A stretch of 7,909 nucleotides of DNA from JAYELX01 sp964544065. Its GTDB lineage: Bacteria; Chloroflexota; Anaerolineae; Anaerolineales; UBA11858. The stretch spans positions 1 through 7,909 of the forward strand of contig CAZJBA010000142.1 in the NCBI GenBank assembly GCA_964544065.1, given 5' to 3'. Of this stretch, positions 1 through 6,244 are shown piece by piece. Each line of letters begins with the position of its first letter. Position 1 is the first letter of the stretch. The position numbers were made by a program, and so were the translations under genes. The notes beneath the pieces were generated by a model. The model worked only from the letters and a program-made list of their open reading frames with translations, did no database searches and was not told the origin of the DNA.

Positions 1-11
1 ACATTAAATAG

Positions 12-47
12 ACACGACGCACCGTGTAAGCTGAAAGTGCGTCGTAT
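12..47 (-). terminator. Hairpin downstream of the cysteine-rich gene, possible terminator
   Basis: A perfect 9-bp inverted repeat (ACGACGCAC at 14-22 and GTGCGTCGT at 37-45) encloses a 14-nt loop. It lies just past the stop of the minus-strand gene at 58-273. Read on the minus strand it is followed by GTCTATTTAATG, which is only weakly T-rich, so intrinsic termination is plausible but not certain. It could also belong to a neighbour outside the window. Confidence 0.35.
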
Positions 48-57
48 CTAAGGTACG

Positions 58-273
58 TTAGCTAGCATTTGTGTAGATAGATTCGACATTTCCGTGTTCT
101 CCTTCGTCTTCGGAGCGGCGATTTAGGTCTACTTCTGACCAGCGGTAGCATGAGCACGGAATGCCATCGCGACAATCTTGACAGCAGTATGCGTGTCCAC
201 GTTTGATGATCGGGACCCAGGTGATTTCTACACCACATCCGTAACACCAGCGTGTATCCTCGTAGCGGGACAT
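58..273 (-). CDS. Small cysteine-rich, metallothionein-like zinc-binding protein
   Basis: This 71-residue protein has seven cysteines in the order C10-x2-C13, C30-C31-x2-C34 and C40-x-C42, with His27 nearby. The stretch YCCQDCRDGIPCSC resembles the YCC-x2-C...C-x-C core of bacterial metallothioneins such as cyanobacterial SmtA, and the CxxC before it could complete a zinc site. From these residues I infer a cytoplasmic metal-binding or zinc-finger protein; no enzyme domain is visible. The C-terminal third is acidic and polar (NRRSEDEGEHG) and probably disordered. The start is well supported: on the minus strand AAGGAGGTGA ends four bases before the ATG at 271-273. It diverges from the TPR gene and looks monocistronic. 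Alternatives are a small transcriptional zinc finger or an unclassified zinc-ribbon protein. That it is a gene is fairly sure; its role is not. Confidence 0.75.
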   Translation of the reverse strand: MSRYEDTRWCYGCGVEITWVPIIKRGHAYCCQDCRDGIPCSCYRWSEVDLNRRSEDEGEHGNVESIYTNAS

Positions 274-277
274 ATGC

Positions 278-287
278 TCACCTCCTT
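278..287 (-). promoter_or_regulatory. Strong ribosome binding site of the cysteine-rich gene
   Basis: The reverse complement reads AAGGAGGTGA immediately upstream of the ATG at 271-273, an almost complete match to the anti-Shine-Dalgarno. It is the best ribosome binding site in the window and fixes the start. Most other genes here have weak or no Shine-Dalgarno. Confidence 0.75.
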
Positions 288-347
288 CTTGGAAATAACT
301 TTAACCGACGTTTGCCAACCTCCTTTCTGGACTTGTACTTCCCTTTA

Positions 348-376
348 AATGTAGCAGAGAAGCCCCCTGATTGCAA
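348..376 (-). promoter_or_regulatory. Predicted promoter of the cysteine-rich gene
   Basis: On the minus strand TTGCAA (371-376) is separated by 17 bp from TACATT (348-353), and the -10 is preceded by TGC, an extended -10 motif. Transcription would start near 341 and give a leader of about 70 nt. The leader contains a second AGGAGG (319-324) with no suitably spaced ATG. Read by eye from sigma-70 consensus only. Confidence 0.45.
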
Positions 377-426
377 GAACTTTCCAGATTGTAAAGTAAA
401 AAATCTCTCTATCGTTGGGTTGATTC

Positions 427-455
427 TTGTCTTGGTAGCAACCCTGTGCTAGACT
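427..455 (+). promoter_or_regulatory. Predicted promoter of the TPR-kinase unit
   Basis: TTGTCT (427-432), 17 bp, then TAGACT (450-455) preceded by TGC (extended -10). The expected transcription start is about 461-463, only a few bases before the ATG at 466, and there is no Shine-Dalgarno there. The message would be leaderless or nearly so. The same TTGTCT-N17 layout occurs upstream of the zinc-ribbon gene at 3614. Confidence 0.5.
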
Positions 456-465
456 TGATTACGGT

Positions 466-2187
466 ATGGCCGAATCGAATATGTTTCGTAAAGCAGTTGA
501 GGCAATTCGTCAAGACCAGCGCGTCCGGGCGCGAGATTACCTGACGCGCTTGATTCGCGCGGATAAAAGAAACCTCGATTATTGGCTCTGGCTTAGCTCC
601 ATTGTTGAGACAAAAAAAGAGCGCCTCTATTGCCTGAAGTCGGTTCTGCGCTTGGATCCGCACAATCAAGCCGCCAAGCAGGGATTGCGTCTGTTGGGTG
701 AAATTTCCTCCGCCGACGATGCGATAACGCCCATGCCGCCGGTGCAGCGCTCGTGGGAAGTAAAGCTTGAAGAAGCAGAACTTGAAACCCCTGGCGGAAT
801 CAAGAAACTATGGGTAAATTCGAAGTTGCGAATATACGTTCTACTTGGCGCCAGCGTCATTCTTATCGGATTGATCATTGGGGGCATCCTTGGAACCCCT
901 GCTGCTTTGTTGGGGCCTCAGTTGACCATCACACCGATCGCTTGGACCGCGACCCCCACGTTCACGCCTTCTCTCACCCCCAAAGTGGGCCTTGCCACAC
1001 CCACGCCGGAAGTCGTTCAGCCGTTGTGGACGTTGTTAGATGCTACCTACACGCCCAGACCGTTGTACGTCAATACCCCCCATCCTCGCAGTGAGGCTTA
1101 TGACATTGGGCTGCGCGCTTATGTCAGCGGCGACTATGAAAAGACGCTCAATTATATGCAGCAGGTGCTCCAGAGCGAGCCTGATGCGCCTGATGTTCAA
1201 TATTACATCGCTGAAGCACAGCGGCAATTGGGGCAATTCGATCAGGCCATCGAAATGTACGAAGCCATTATTGAAACCGATTCGGAATTTGCGCCAGCAT
1301 ATTTGGGGCGTGTCTTGGCAAAGTTGGCCCAATCTCCGGATGCGTTGGTCGAGGACGATCTGCAGCAATTGATCAAGCTGGCCCCGGACTACCAACCGGC
1401 TTATCTTGAATTGGCATCGCTCCAGGTGCGGCGCGGAAAACCCGAACAGGCGCTGGAAACGTTGGATGCGGCTGGCGATGTTTTGACCGATCTATCCCGC
1501 TATTATAGGGTTCGGGCGCAAGTGTTCCTCGCCCTGGGGGAAGATGCCAAAGCTTTGGAAAATGCCGAACAGGCCTACCAGCAAGACATCACTGCTTTGC
1601 CCGTCTATCTGCTTTTGGCCGAGGCTTATCTGGAAAACGATCAGCCTGAAAAAGCGTTTGAGGTTATTTCTATCTATGGCAGCCACATAGAAGGAGATGC
1701 GGGTGCCTTGTATTGGGCATTGACGGGATGGTCTCACTACGAAAATGAGGAATATGAACAGGCTCTTGAAACCCTGGAGAAAGCTTTGGAAATGGATGAA
1801 GCGCTTGCTCTTGCTCATCAATACCGCGGCATGACGATGCTGGCCATGGGAGAACCTGCTGATGCGATCAATGACTTGTATCGCGCCCGTCAGATTGACC
1901 CCCATTCCTTTGCGATTCGCCTCCATTTTGCCTTGGCTTTGTGGGCGGAAGACCGTGACAGTGATGCTTACAAACAGATCAACGTGGCAGAAGATTATGC
2001 TCATTCTGATAAGGAGTTGGGGGAAATCTATTATTACCGCGCTCAAATCGCCCATGAACTCTCCCAATTCCAACGCGAGGAGCTTGATTGGCAAGCCTTG
2101 TTGGAATTACCCCGGAACGTCGTTCCTGAGTCTTGGCTTCAAGACGCACAGATGGCTTTGACGCCTGCCGTGACCGCCACCCCCTGA
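466..2187 (+). CDS. Membrane-anchored TPR-repeat protein
   Basis: This 573-residue protein has four parts. Residues 5-80 form a TPR-like helical unit with the pattern YWLWLSSIV...CLKSVLRLDPHNQAA, which I know from Chloroflexota proteins. Residues 122-143 are one hydrophobic membrane segment, preceded by a basic stretch (KKLWVNSKLR). Residues 154-205 are a Thr-Pro-rich linker (TATPTFTPSLTPK). Residues 207-545 hold about nine TPR-type helix pairs, for example SGDYEKTLNYMQQVLQSEP and ENEEYEQALETLEKALEMD. With the short positive side before the membrane segment, the long TPR array is predicted to lie outside the membrane. TPRs bind partner proteins; no catalytic domain is visible. The ATG at 466 fits the promoter; an ATG five codons later is the alternative. 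The kinase gene starts 18 bp after its stop, so cotranscription is likely and the TPR protein might pass a signal to it, which is inference. Confidence 0.9.
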   Translation: MAESNMFRKAVEAIRQDQRVRARDYLTRLIRADKRNLDYWLWLSSIVETKKERLYCLKSVLRLDPHNQAAKQGLRLLGEISSADDAITPMPPVQRSWEVKLEEAELETPGGIKKLWVNSKLRIYVLLGASVILIGLIIGGILGTPAALLGPQLTITPIAWTATPTFTPSLTPKVGLATPTPEVVQPLWTLLDATYTPRPLYVNTPHPRSEAYDIGLRAYVSGDYEKTLNYMQQVLQSEPDAPDVQYYIAEAQRQLGQFDQAIEMYEAIIETDSEFAPAYLGRVLAKLAQSPDALVEDDLQQLIKLAPDYQPAYLELASLQVRRGKPEQALETLDAAGDVLTDLSRYYRVRAQVFLALGEDAKALENAEQAYQQDITALPVYLLLAEAYLENDQPEKAFEVISIYGSHIEGDAGALYWALTGWSHYENEEYEQALETLEKALEMDEALALAHQYRGMTMLAMGEPADAINDLYRARQIDPHSFAIRLHFALALWAEDRDSDAYKQINVAEDYAHSDKELGEIYYYRAQIAHELSQFQREELDWQALLELPRNVVPESWLQDAQMALTPAVTATP

Positions 2188-2205
2188 GATTGGGTCAAGC
2201 TATTG

Positions 2206-3363
2206 ATGTCCAAACCTGATTCCCAAAACGCACTTGTTGGCAGCGAGCCGTTCGAGGCTGCCCTTGATGCTCTCCCTGAAAGTGTCCTGATGGTCGACAG
2301 GGAGGCTCACATCCTGTTGGCTAATCGGGCTGCTTGCGAATTGATCGCTTGGCCCGTGGAGCAATTGATTGGCTTTTCCCTGGATGATCTCTCCGCCTCG
2401 AGATTGGGCCAGTTAGGTTTCCAGCCAGAGGAGTTGCAAGGGGTATTTGATCGGCTGCGGGAGGGGAAGCTGGCCACAATTCCCAACAAATCGTATTTGC
2501 TGCCCGACCGGCAACCCTCCTGCGTGCTGGAGCGGGCGATTTATCCTGCAAGACCGGAGGAAAAGACGCTCAGATGGCTCTTTGTCTACCGTGATGTCAC
2601 CGCGGAACACACCGCTCACCGGGAGCGCCAAGCCTCCGTCGATTCATTGACCCATAATTTACGTTCGCCCGTTAGTGCAATCCTTGGCTCGCTCGATTTG
2701 CTTGAGGCAGTTTTACCTCAAGAGGACCGCGATGTGATCGTGACGCGTTCCTTGCGGGTGGCTCGCAGGGGAGCGAAACGCGCGCTCCGCTTGATCATGT
2801 CTTTGCTGGACATCACTTGGATGCAATCGAGCCAATGGACTTTGAGCAAGAAACCCGTCGACCTGACCGCCATGATTACTGAGGTGGTAAACAAAGCGAG
2901 ATCGATTGCAAAAGAATATGACATTACCATCCGTGTTTGGGGGTTGGAGGGATTGCCCGTGATTCTGGCCGACGCCGAAAAACTGGAACGCGTCATCGCC
3001 AACTTGCTCGATAACGCCATCAAATTCAGCCCAGAGGACAGCCAAGTTCAAGTGATGGTAGAGGCATCTGAACAGCGATTTAGCCTTCAAGTTCAAGATT
3101 GTGGGCCCAGAATCCCTCCTGAGTACCACGAGAAGATCTTCGAGCGCTATTGGCAAATTCCGGGCCAACTTGGTCGCTGGCAGGGCATCGGGATGGGCTT
3201 GGCCTTTTGTCGGGAAGTCGTTGCGGCCCATGGTGGCAAGATTTGGGTTGAGAATCGCCCCAAAAAGCAGGGCTGTCTTTTCAAGATGACGCTGCCAGTA
3301 TCTTCTCAAAATTTTGGGGAAAGGAAAATGGTTGGTAGTAAGCTACGGAGTGAAACGGAGTAG
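2206..3363 (+). CDS. PAS-domain sensor histidine kinase, soluble
   Basis: About 385 residues from the ATG at 2206; a TTG lies directly before it, and neither has a clear ribosome site. A PAS domain spans roughly residues 15-132 (PESVLMVDREAHILLANRAA to WLFVYRDVT). The H-box is SLTHNLRSPVSAILG with phospho-acceptor His150, followed by a dimerisation helix pair to about 205. The ATPase domain shows the N-box (ERVIANLLDNAIKFSP, ~261-276), G1 (DCGPRIPPE, Asp298) and G2 (GIGMGL, ~327-332). It should autophosphorylate on His150 and pass phosphate to a response regulator, none of which is encoded here. There is no membrane segment, so it is cytoplasmic. In G1 the usual DxGxG second glycine is Arg302. 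The fold normally ends near LPV; the last ~20 residues are encoded by a mobile-element end plus the first hairpin repeat, which supplies the stop. Confidence 0.9.
   Translation: MSKPDSQNALVGSEPFEAALDALPESVLMVDREAHILLANRAACELIAWPVEQLIGFSLDDLSASRLGQLGFQPEELQGVFDRLREGKLATIPNKSYLLPDRQPSCVLERAIYPARPEEKTLRWLFVYRDVTAEHTAHRERQASVDSLTHNLRSPVSAILGSLDLLEAVLPQEDRDVIVTRSLRVARRGAKRALRLIMSLLDITWMQSSQWTLSKKPVDLTAMITEVVNKARSIAKEYDITIRVWGLEGLPVILADAEKLERVIANLLDNAIKFSPEDSQVQVMVEASEQRFSLQVQDCGPRIPPEYHEKIFERYWQIPGQLGRWQGIGMGLAFCREVVAAHGGKIWVENRPKKQGCLFKMTLPVSSQNFGERKMVGSKLRSETE
3297..3322 (+). repeat. Solo end of the MITE-like element, in the kinase 3' end
   Basis: These 26 bases match 7484-7509, the left terminal repeat of the element at 7485-7767, at 25 of 26 positions; the one difference is A at 3310 against T at 7497. 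The copy begins with GTATCTTCTCAA and ends with TTTTGGGGAAA. No matching right end (AAGATAC-type) is visible in the following 300 bp, so this is an isolated or eroded terminus. It lies in frame in the kinase gene and encodes SSQNFGE just after the domain's normal end. Confidence 0.7.
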
Positions 3364-3400
3364 TGTTTGCGGTACTCCATTTCATTTCGTACCTGACTAC
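3325..3400. repeat. Hairpin repeat, copy 1
   Basis: First of two direct copies: 3325-3393 matches 3432-3500 at 64 of 69 positions. It folds into a long hairpin. The inner stem 3344-3362 (TACGGAGTGAAACGGAGTA) pairs with 3373-3391 (TACTCCATTTCATTTCGTA) with one C-A mismatch and two G-U pairs. The outer stem 3335-3342 pairs with 3393-3400 with one mismatch. The loop is 10 nt. The kinase stop codon TAG (3361-3363) lies in it. There is no T-run after the stem, so it is not an ordinary terminator. It resembles a REP or MITE-class repeat. Confidence 0.75.
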
Positions 3401-3431
3401 GAGCTATCGCTTTGGACGAAATCAATCTGCT

Positions 3432-3507
3432 AAAGTGGTTGGCAGTAAGCTACGGAGTGAAACGGAGTAGCGTTTACGGTGCTCCATTTCATTTCGTACC
3501 CGGCAAT
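3432..3507. repeat. Hairpin repeat, copy 2
   Basis: Second direct copy, offset by 107 bp from copy 1 and separated from it by about 31 bp of unrelated sequence. All five differences within the 69-bp core are transitions. They keep the inner stem (3451-3469 with 3480-3498): U-A in copy 1 becomes U-G here, and a U-G at the loop base becomes C-G. The outer stem seen in copy 1 has decayed. The copy is noncoding and lies 47 bp upstream of the zinc-ribbon gene promoter. Confidence 0.75.
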
Positions 3508-3546
3508 GAACCGGCTCGATTCTTACGAATTTCATATAAAACCCGC

Positions 3547-3575
3547 TTGTCTCACGATCGCAAGCGCGCTATAAT
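3547..3575 (+). promoter_or_regulatory. Predicted promoter of the zinc-ribbon gene
   Basis: TTGTCT (3547-3552), exactly 17 bp, then a consensus TATAAT (3570-3575). The start point would be near 3582, leaving a leader of about 30 nt. This is the closest sigma-70-type promoter to consensus in the window, and it uses the same -35 hexamer and spacing as the promoter at 427-455. Confidence 0.7.
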
Positions 3576-3597
3576 TACTTCGGTTAAAAACGAGATC

Positions 3598-3605
3598 AAG
3601 AAGGT
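3598..3605 (+). promoter_or_regulatory. Ribosome binding site of the zinc-ribbon gene
   Basis: AAGAAGGT ends eight bases before the ATG at 3614, which supports that start. Confidence 0.55.
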
Positions 3606-3613
3606 TTAGACTT

Positions 3614-3907
3614 ATGCCGATTTACACTTATCGTTGCGAGAATTGTGGTATTCAGTTTGATCGACGACAGAAATTTTCCGATGACCCCCTGACCTTATGC
3701 CCAGAATGCGAAGAAGAAGCCTTGCGGAAGGTTTACCAGCCGGTAGGGATTGTCTTCAAGGGTTCCGGATTTTACGCTACCGATAATCGCTCCCCTTCGG
3801 GAATGGAACGAAGCTCATCTGATTCGAACGGCGACAAGTCGGATGATTCTTCCGAATCAACTACCAAGCAAAGCAACACCAAAGCGAAATCAACGGACTC
3901 CGAGTAG
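3614..3907 (+). CDS. FmdB-family zinc-ribbon protein
   Basis: This 97-residue protein begins MPIYTYRCENCG, the hallmark of the FmdB / CxxC-CxxC-SSSS small zinc-ribbon family. Cys8, Cys11, Cys29 and Cys32 make one zinc site. The segment GIVFKGSGFYATD (about 49-61) is also typical of the family. The remaining ~35 residues are a Ser, Asp, Lys and Thr-rich low-complexity tail, probably disordered and common in these proteins. The family is often labelled a putative regulatory protein after FmdB of methylotrophs, but its biochemical role is not settled, so I assign only zinc binding. It has its own promoter and terminator and so looks monocistronic. It converges on the acyltransferase gene. Identification as family member is confident; function is open. 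Confidence 0.93.
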   Translation: MPIYTYRCENCGIQFDRRQKFSDDPLTLCPECEEEALRKVYQPVGIVFKGSGFYATDNRSPSGMERSSSDSNGDKSDDSSESTTKQSNTKAKSTDSE

Positions 3908-3925
3908 ATAAACTTGCTTAATATC

Positions 3926-3955
3926 AAAACGCTCCCCGGATGAGGAGCGTTTTTT
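3926..3955. terminator. Bidirectional intrinsic terminator
   Basis: AAAACGCTCC (3926-3935) pairs perfectly with GGAGCGTTTT (3944-3953) around an 8-nt loop. T3950-T3955 gives the plus-strand U-tract for the zinc-ribbon gene. Read on the minus strand the same hairpin is followed by TTTTGATATT, so it can also end the acyltransferase transcript coming the other way. It sits between the two convergent stops (3907 and 3975). Confidence 0.85.
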
Positions 3956-3974
3956 GATTCTATGTTGGCACTTA

Positions 3975-5093
3975 TTACATCCAGCTTTCTAGCACATCTT
4001 GTTTGATCCGGACGACCTCTTCTGCTGCCTCAACATCGTAAAAGCGTCTAGTGGGGATAATTTTCAATTCGGATTGATTCTCTTGCGCCCACCTCGCTAA
4101 CGCTTGCAACTCCTCCAGCCCCTTTTGCATCGCCTCGGCTTCTTTGGCCCCAAAACGATACGTTAAGAGATAGGGATACTCGCCCTTCAGGCTTTGGAGG
4201 ATGGCTTGAATCGCTTGGATAAGTTCCGCAGAGCTGGGTTGGGTGTGCAGCCGTTGCAAACTTTCTACCGGAAGTTCTAAGTTAAAGCGATAGATTTTTT
4301 GGATCATGGGTCTGTGGAAGAGCTTGGCCAGCGCCTGATCGTGTTGGATGAGCATCTTTTCCGGGATGGACTGAGGCTTCCCTTTTTGATTATACGCCTC
4401 CACTTGAAGCTCGAACCGTTCATCTTTGATCTTAACTTGGAGCGTGGGATCATTTTCCGGCAGCAAAGCCCGGACACTGTCCATAATAAAATCAGCGTAC
4501 TCCTGAAAGAAGGTCTTCTTGGCCTTGTCTGGCGGCACTTTCGCTGCGGGGATGATTTCGCCGACGTGAATGGTCAATTCAGGACGCTTGAACTTGAGGG
4601 CCGCTTCCAGCGCGCCGACTGTGCCGCTAAACCCAATTGGCAAAATGGGCGCCTCGCCGCGGTAACTCAACCAAGCAACGCCGCTTTGAGCCCGCATTTG
4701 ACCCGGATTCCAGACGCCGCCTTCGGGAAAAATGCCCAGAAACCCGTTTTGTTCGAGCACGTCTAAAGCATTTCGAAGCGCGGCCCGGTCAACGTGGCCG
4801 CGCCGAATGGGGATATATTTGTAAAGCCACTCGAAAAACTCGGTGATGTTTTCTTGTGGGATGTCACCGGCCCCGAGCATTTCGATTTGCCAAGGGGTGT
4901 AAACCACCATCAGCACGCCTTCCATGGCAGCGGTGTGATTGCCAACGACCAGCAACGGGCCATGGTTGGGAAAATTTTCATCCCCGTTGATTTGAATTCG
5001 AAAGAAGATTGGTAAGATGATCCGCCCGAGTGTGCGGATAATTCCTCGCGTTATTCGATTTCGAGGGTAGTTGAGTCGTGTTTTCCTTTTCAT
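3975..5093 (-). CDS. PlsC-like lysophospholipid acyltransferase family protein
   Basis: This 372-residue protein carries the acyltransferase fold in about residues 25-210. Motif I is VGNHTAAMEG (His53), motif II YIPIRRGHVDR (~93-103), motif III GIFPEGG (~120-126) and motif IV APILPIGFSG (~148-157). Such enzymes usually move an acyl chain onto lysophosphatidate or a related acceptor at the inner membrane face. The catalytic HX4D is HX4E here (Glu58), a conservative but unusual change. The N-terminus is basic with a hydrophobic stretch (IIRTLGRIILPIFF), fitting membrane association. Residues ~215-372 form an extra helical, charged extension not found in short PlsC enzymes. It starts 18 bp after the phosphoesterase stop, so the two are probably cotranscribed; AAAAGG lies far upstream as a weak ribosome site. 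The exact acceptor cannot be told. Confidence 0.87.
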   Translation of the reverse strand: MKRKTRLNYPRNRITRGIIRTLGRIILPIFFRIQINGDENFPNHGPLLVVGNHTAAMEGVLMVVYTPWQIEMLGAGDIPQENITEFFEWLYKYIPIRRGHVDRAALRNALDVLEQNGFLGIFPEGGVWNPGQMRAQSGVAWLSYRGEAPILPIGFSGTVGALEAALKFKRPELTIHVGEIIPAAKVPPDKAKKTFFQEYADFIMDSVRALLPENDPTLQVKIKDERFELQVEAYNQKGKPQSIPEKMLIQHDQALAKLFHRPMIQKIYRFNLELPVESLQRLHTQPSSAELIQAIQAILQSLKGEYPYLLTYRFGAKEAEAMQKGLEELQALARWAQENQSELKIIPTRRFYDVEAAEEVVRIKQDVLESWM

Positions 5094-5111
5094 CTGGATG
5101 TGGATACCTTT

Positions 5112-5978
5112 TCAGTTGTTTTTGTAGCTGACTTTGGCCTCTTTAGGGAACGGAGCCGACTCTCTCTTGAAATGGAACCCCGCCGCGCCTCGGTGGCCGC
5201 CTCCCCCAAAGCGCTGGGCGATTTCGGCTACATCTACTTGGTTGGAGTAGAGCGAGACGAAGGTGTACATCTCTCCATCGACCAGATTGTCGATGTAACA
5301 ATAGGCAATCTCGTAGCCGCAATTGCGGATGTGCTCTCCCAGATCGCCGGAACCGCGCAGATTGACCGCCAGCGTTCGGTGGCCTTCGAAGTTGATCGAA
5401 AAGCCGTAGCAGGCCGTAGCGCTTTGGATATTGCGCAAGCGCGCTTCCCGCAGGATACTGCCGCGTTCGATGATTTGATCGACCAAGGCTTGTTTGTCAT
5501 CTAAGAGTGGTTTCCAAAGCTTCTTGTTATGGGGGTTGCTGTTGAGTTGGTAGAGCCCTTCATTGAAGGCCCCGGTTTCTTTTTCCGCCCATCGCCAAAT
5601 GTCGCGATCCCCGATGAGAATGACAGCCCGGGGGATGGGTTGATCGGGAAAGTAATATTTCCACGTCAATACACAGGCGGCTTCGTTTGTATCGCGAACG
5701 CCGGGCCAATCTGCTGATATGTCGCTCATCTCCTCCAGCGCTGACTTATGATGGTCAATCCAGGTCAATTGGTGATAGGCGGCCAGACGCTGCATATCTT
5801 CTTTGGGCAGGGAAAAATCTACAATGATAATATGGTCAGCGTAGAGGATTTCATCCAGGGGGAATGAGTCGCCATATTTCATCTCGCACATGGCAACCTG
5901 CGGGCCGACCGCTCGGCGCACAATCGCGGCTGAAGCGCGTCCATCTGTGTCGTTGTGGTAGATACAAAGTGTGTTCAT
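5112..5978 (-). CDS. DHH/DHHA1 family phosphoesterase, nanoRNase-like
   Basis: This 288-residue protein has the full DHH metal site: HNDTDG (Asp10, Asp12), IIVDFS (Asp54), WIDHHKS (Asp75-His76-His77) and IGDRDIW (Asp124). The C-terminal DHHA1 domain ends in GGGGHRGAAGF (258-268), the substrate-binding glycine motif. The family uses Mn2+ to hydrolyse phosphodiesters or phosphomonoesters: NrnA and NrnB degrade very short RNAs, NrnA also pAp, and related proteins act on cyclic dinucleotides. Length and layout suit a stand-alone NrnA/NrnB-type cytoplasmic enzyme; there is no PAS, GGDEF or membrane part as in GdpP. The substrate is inferred, not shown. The ATG at 5976-5978 follows the stop of the remnant at 5982 by three bases and has no clear Shine-Dalgarno, which suggests translational coupling when the remnant's ancestor was intact. 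The acyltransferase follows. Confidence 0.9.
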   Translation of the reverse strand: MNTLCIYHNDTDGRASAAIVRRAVGPQVAMCEMKYGDSFPLDEILYADHIIIVDFSLPKEDMQRLAAYHQLTWIDHHKSALEEMSDISADWPGVRDTNEAACVLTWKYYFPDQPIPRAVILIGDRDIWRWAEKETGAFNEGLYQLNSNPHNKKLWKPLLDDKQALVDQIIERGSILREARLRNIQSATACYGFSINFEGHRTLAVNLRGSGDLGEHIRNCGYEIAYCYIDNLVDGEMYTFVSLYSNQVDVAEIAQRFGGGGHRGAAGFHFKRESAPFPKEAKVSYKNN

Positions 5979-5981
5979 ATC

Positions 5982-6206
5982 TTACGTCATGAAGGTTTCT
6001 AAGGTGGCATTTGTGTTGACCAAGCGTTGTCCAATGAAGGTGGCCATGTGCTTGTGGAACGCTGTCGCAAAGAACAACAAGATTGCAACGGCACACCCTG
6101 GGGCCCAGCGGAGGAGCATGTTTGGCTCTACCCACATGGAGAGATACTTCAATTGTAGCGGCAGCTCCGTAATGATGCCGAATCCGCCCTTGAGCAGTAA
6201 CCAAAT
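5982..6206 (-). pseudogene. Startless open frame, remnant of a membrane protein, possibly SulP-type
   Basis: The minus strand between the protease and the phosphoesterase has a 74-codon open frame running from just after a TGA (6207-6209) to TAA (5982-5984). It has no ATG, GTG or TTG near its beginning; the first ATG is codon 24. The translation starts IWLLLKGGFGIITELPLQ and continues through MWVEPNMLLRWAPGCAVA and a hydrophobic AILLFFATAF, so it reads like a real membrane protein. The GG-x-IxTxLPL ... EPxxLLRWxPG pattern reminds me of a transmembrane region of SulP/SLC26 anion transporters; that is from memory. Its stop lies three bases before the phosphoesterase ATG. I read it as the relic of a truncated upstream operon gene. 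The alternative is a short gene from the internal ATG or a non-standard start. Confidence 0.4.
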
Positions 6207-6244
6207 TCAGGGGGCGTTTTTCTCGTCATCTAAAAGAGGGTGGC

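Noticed and set aside
1492..2094. 200-codon minus-strand frame opposite the TPR gene
   Set aside because: It is antisense to well-supported TPR repeats and has no recognisable domain or start signal.
3335..3400. Hairpin after the kinase as an intrinsic terminator
   Set aside because: The stem is long but no T-run follows on either strand, and the stop codon lies inside the stem.
3325..3507. Two spaced direct repeats as a possible CRISPR array
   Set aside because: There are only two units, the 69-bp repeat is itself a long hairpin, the copies differ at five positions, and no cas gene is near. A hairpin repeat pair explains it better.
3412..3609. 65-codon plus-strand open frame
   Set aside because: It runs through hairpin copy 2 and the promoter of the zinc-ribbon gene, has no ribosome site, and resembles no protein.
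6207..6209. In-frame TGA before the membrane-protein remnant as a possible selenocysteine codon
   Set aside because: The frame upstream of it is the shadow of the M50 gene, not a protein, so reading through it makes no sensible product even though the host has selC.
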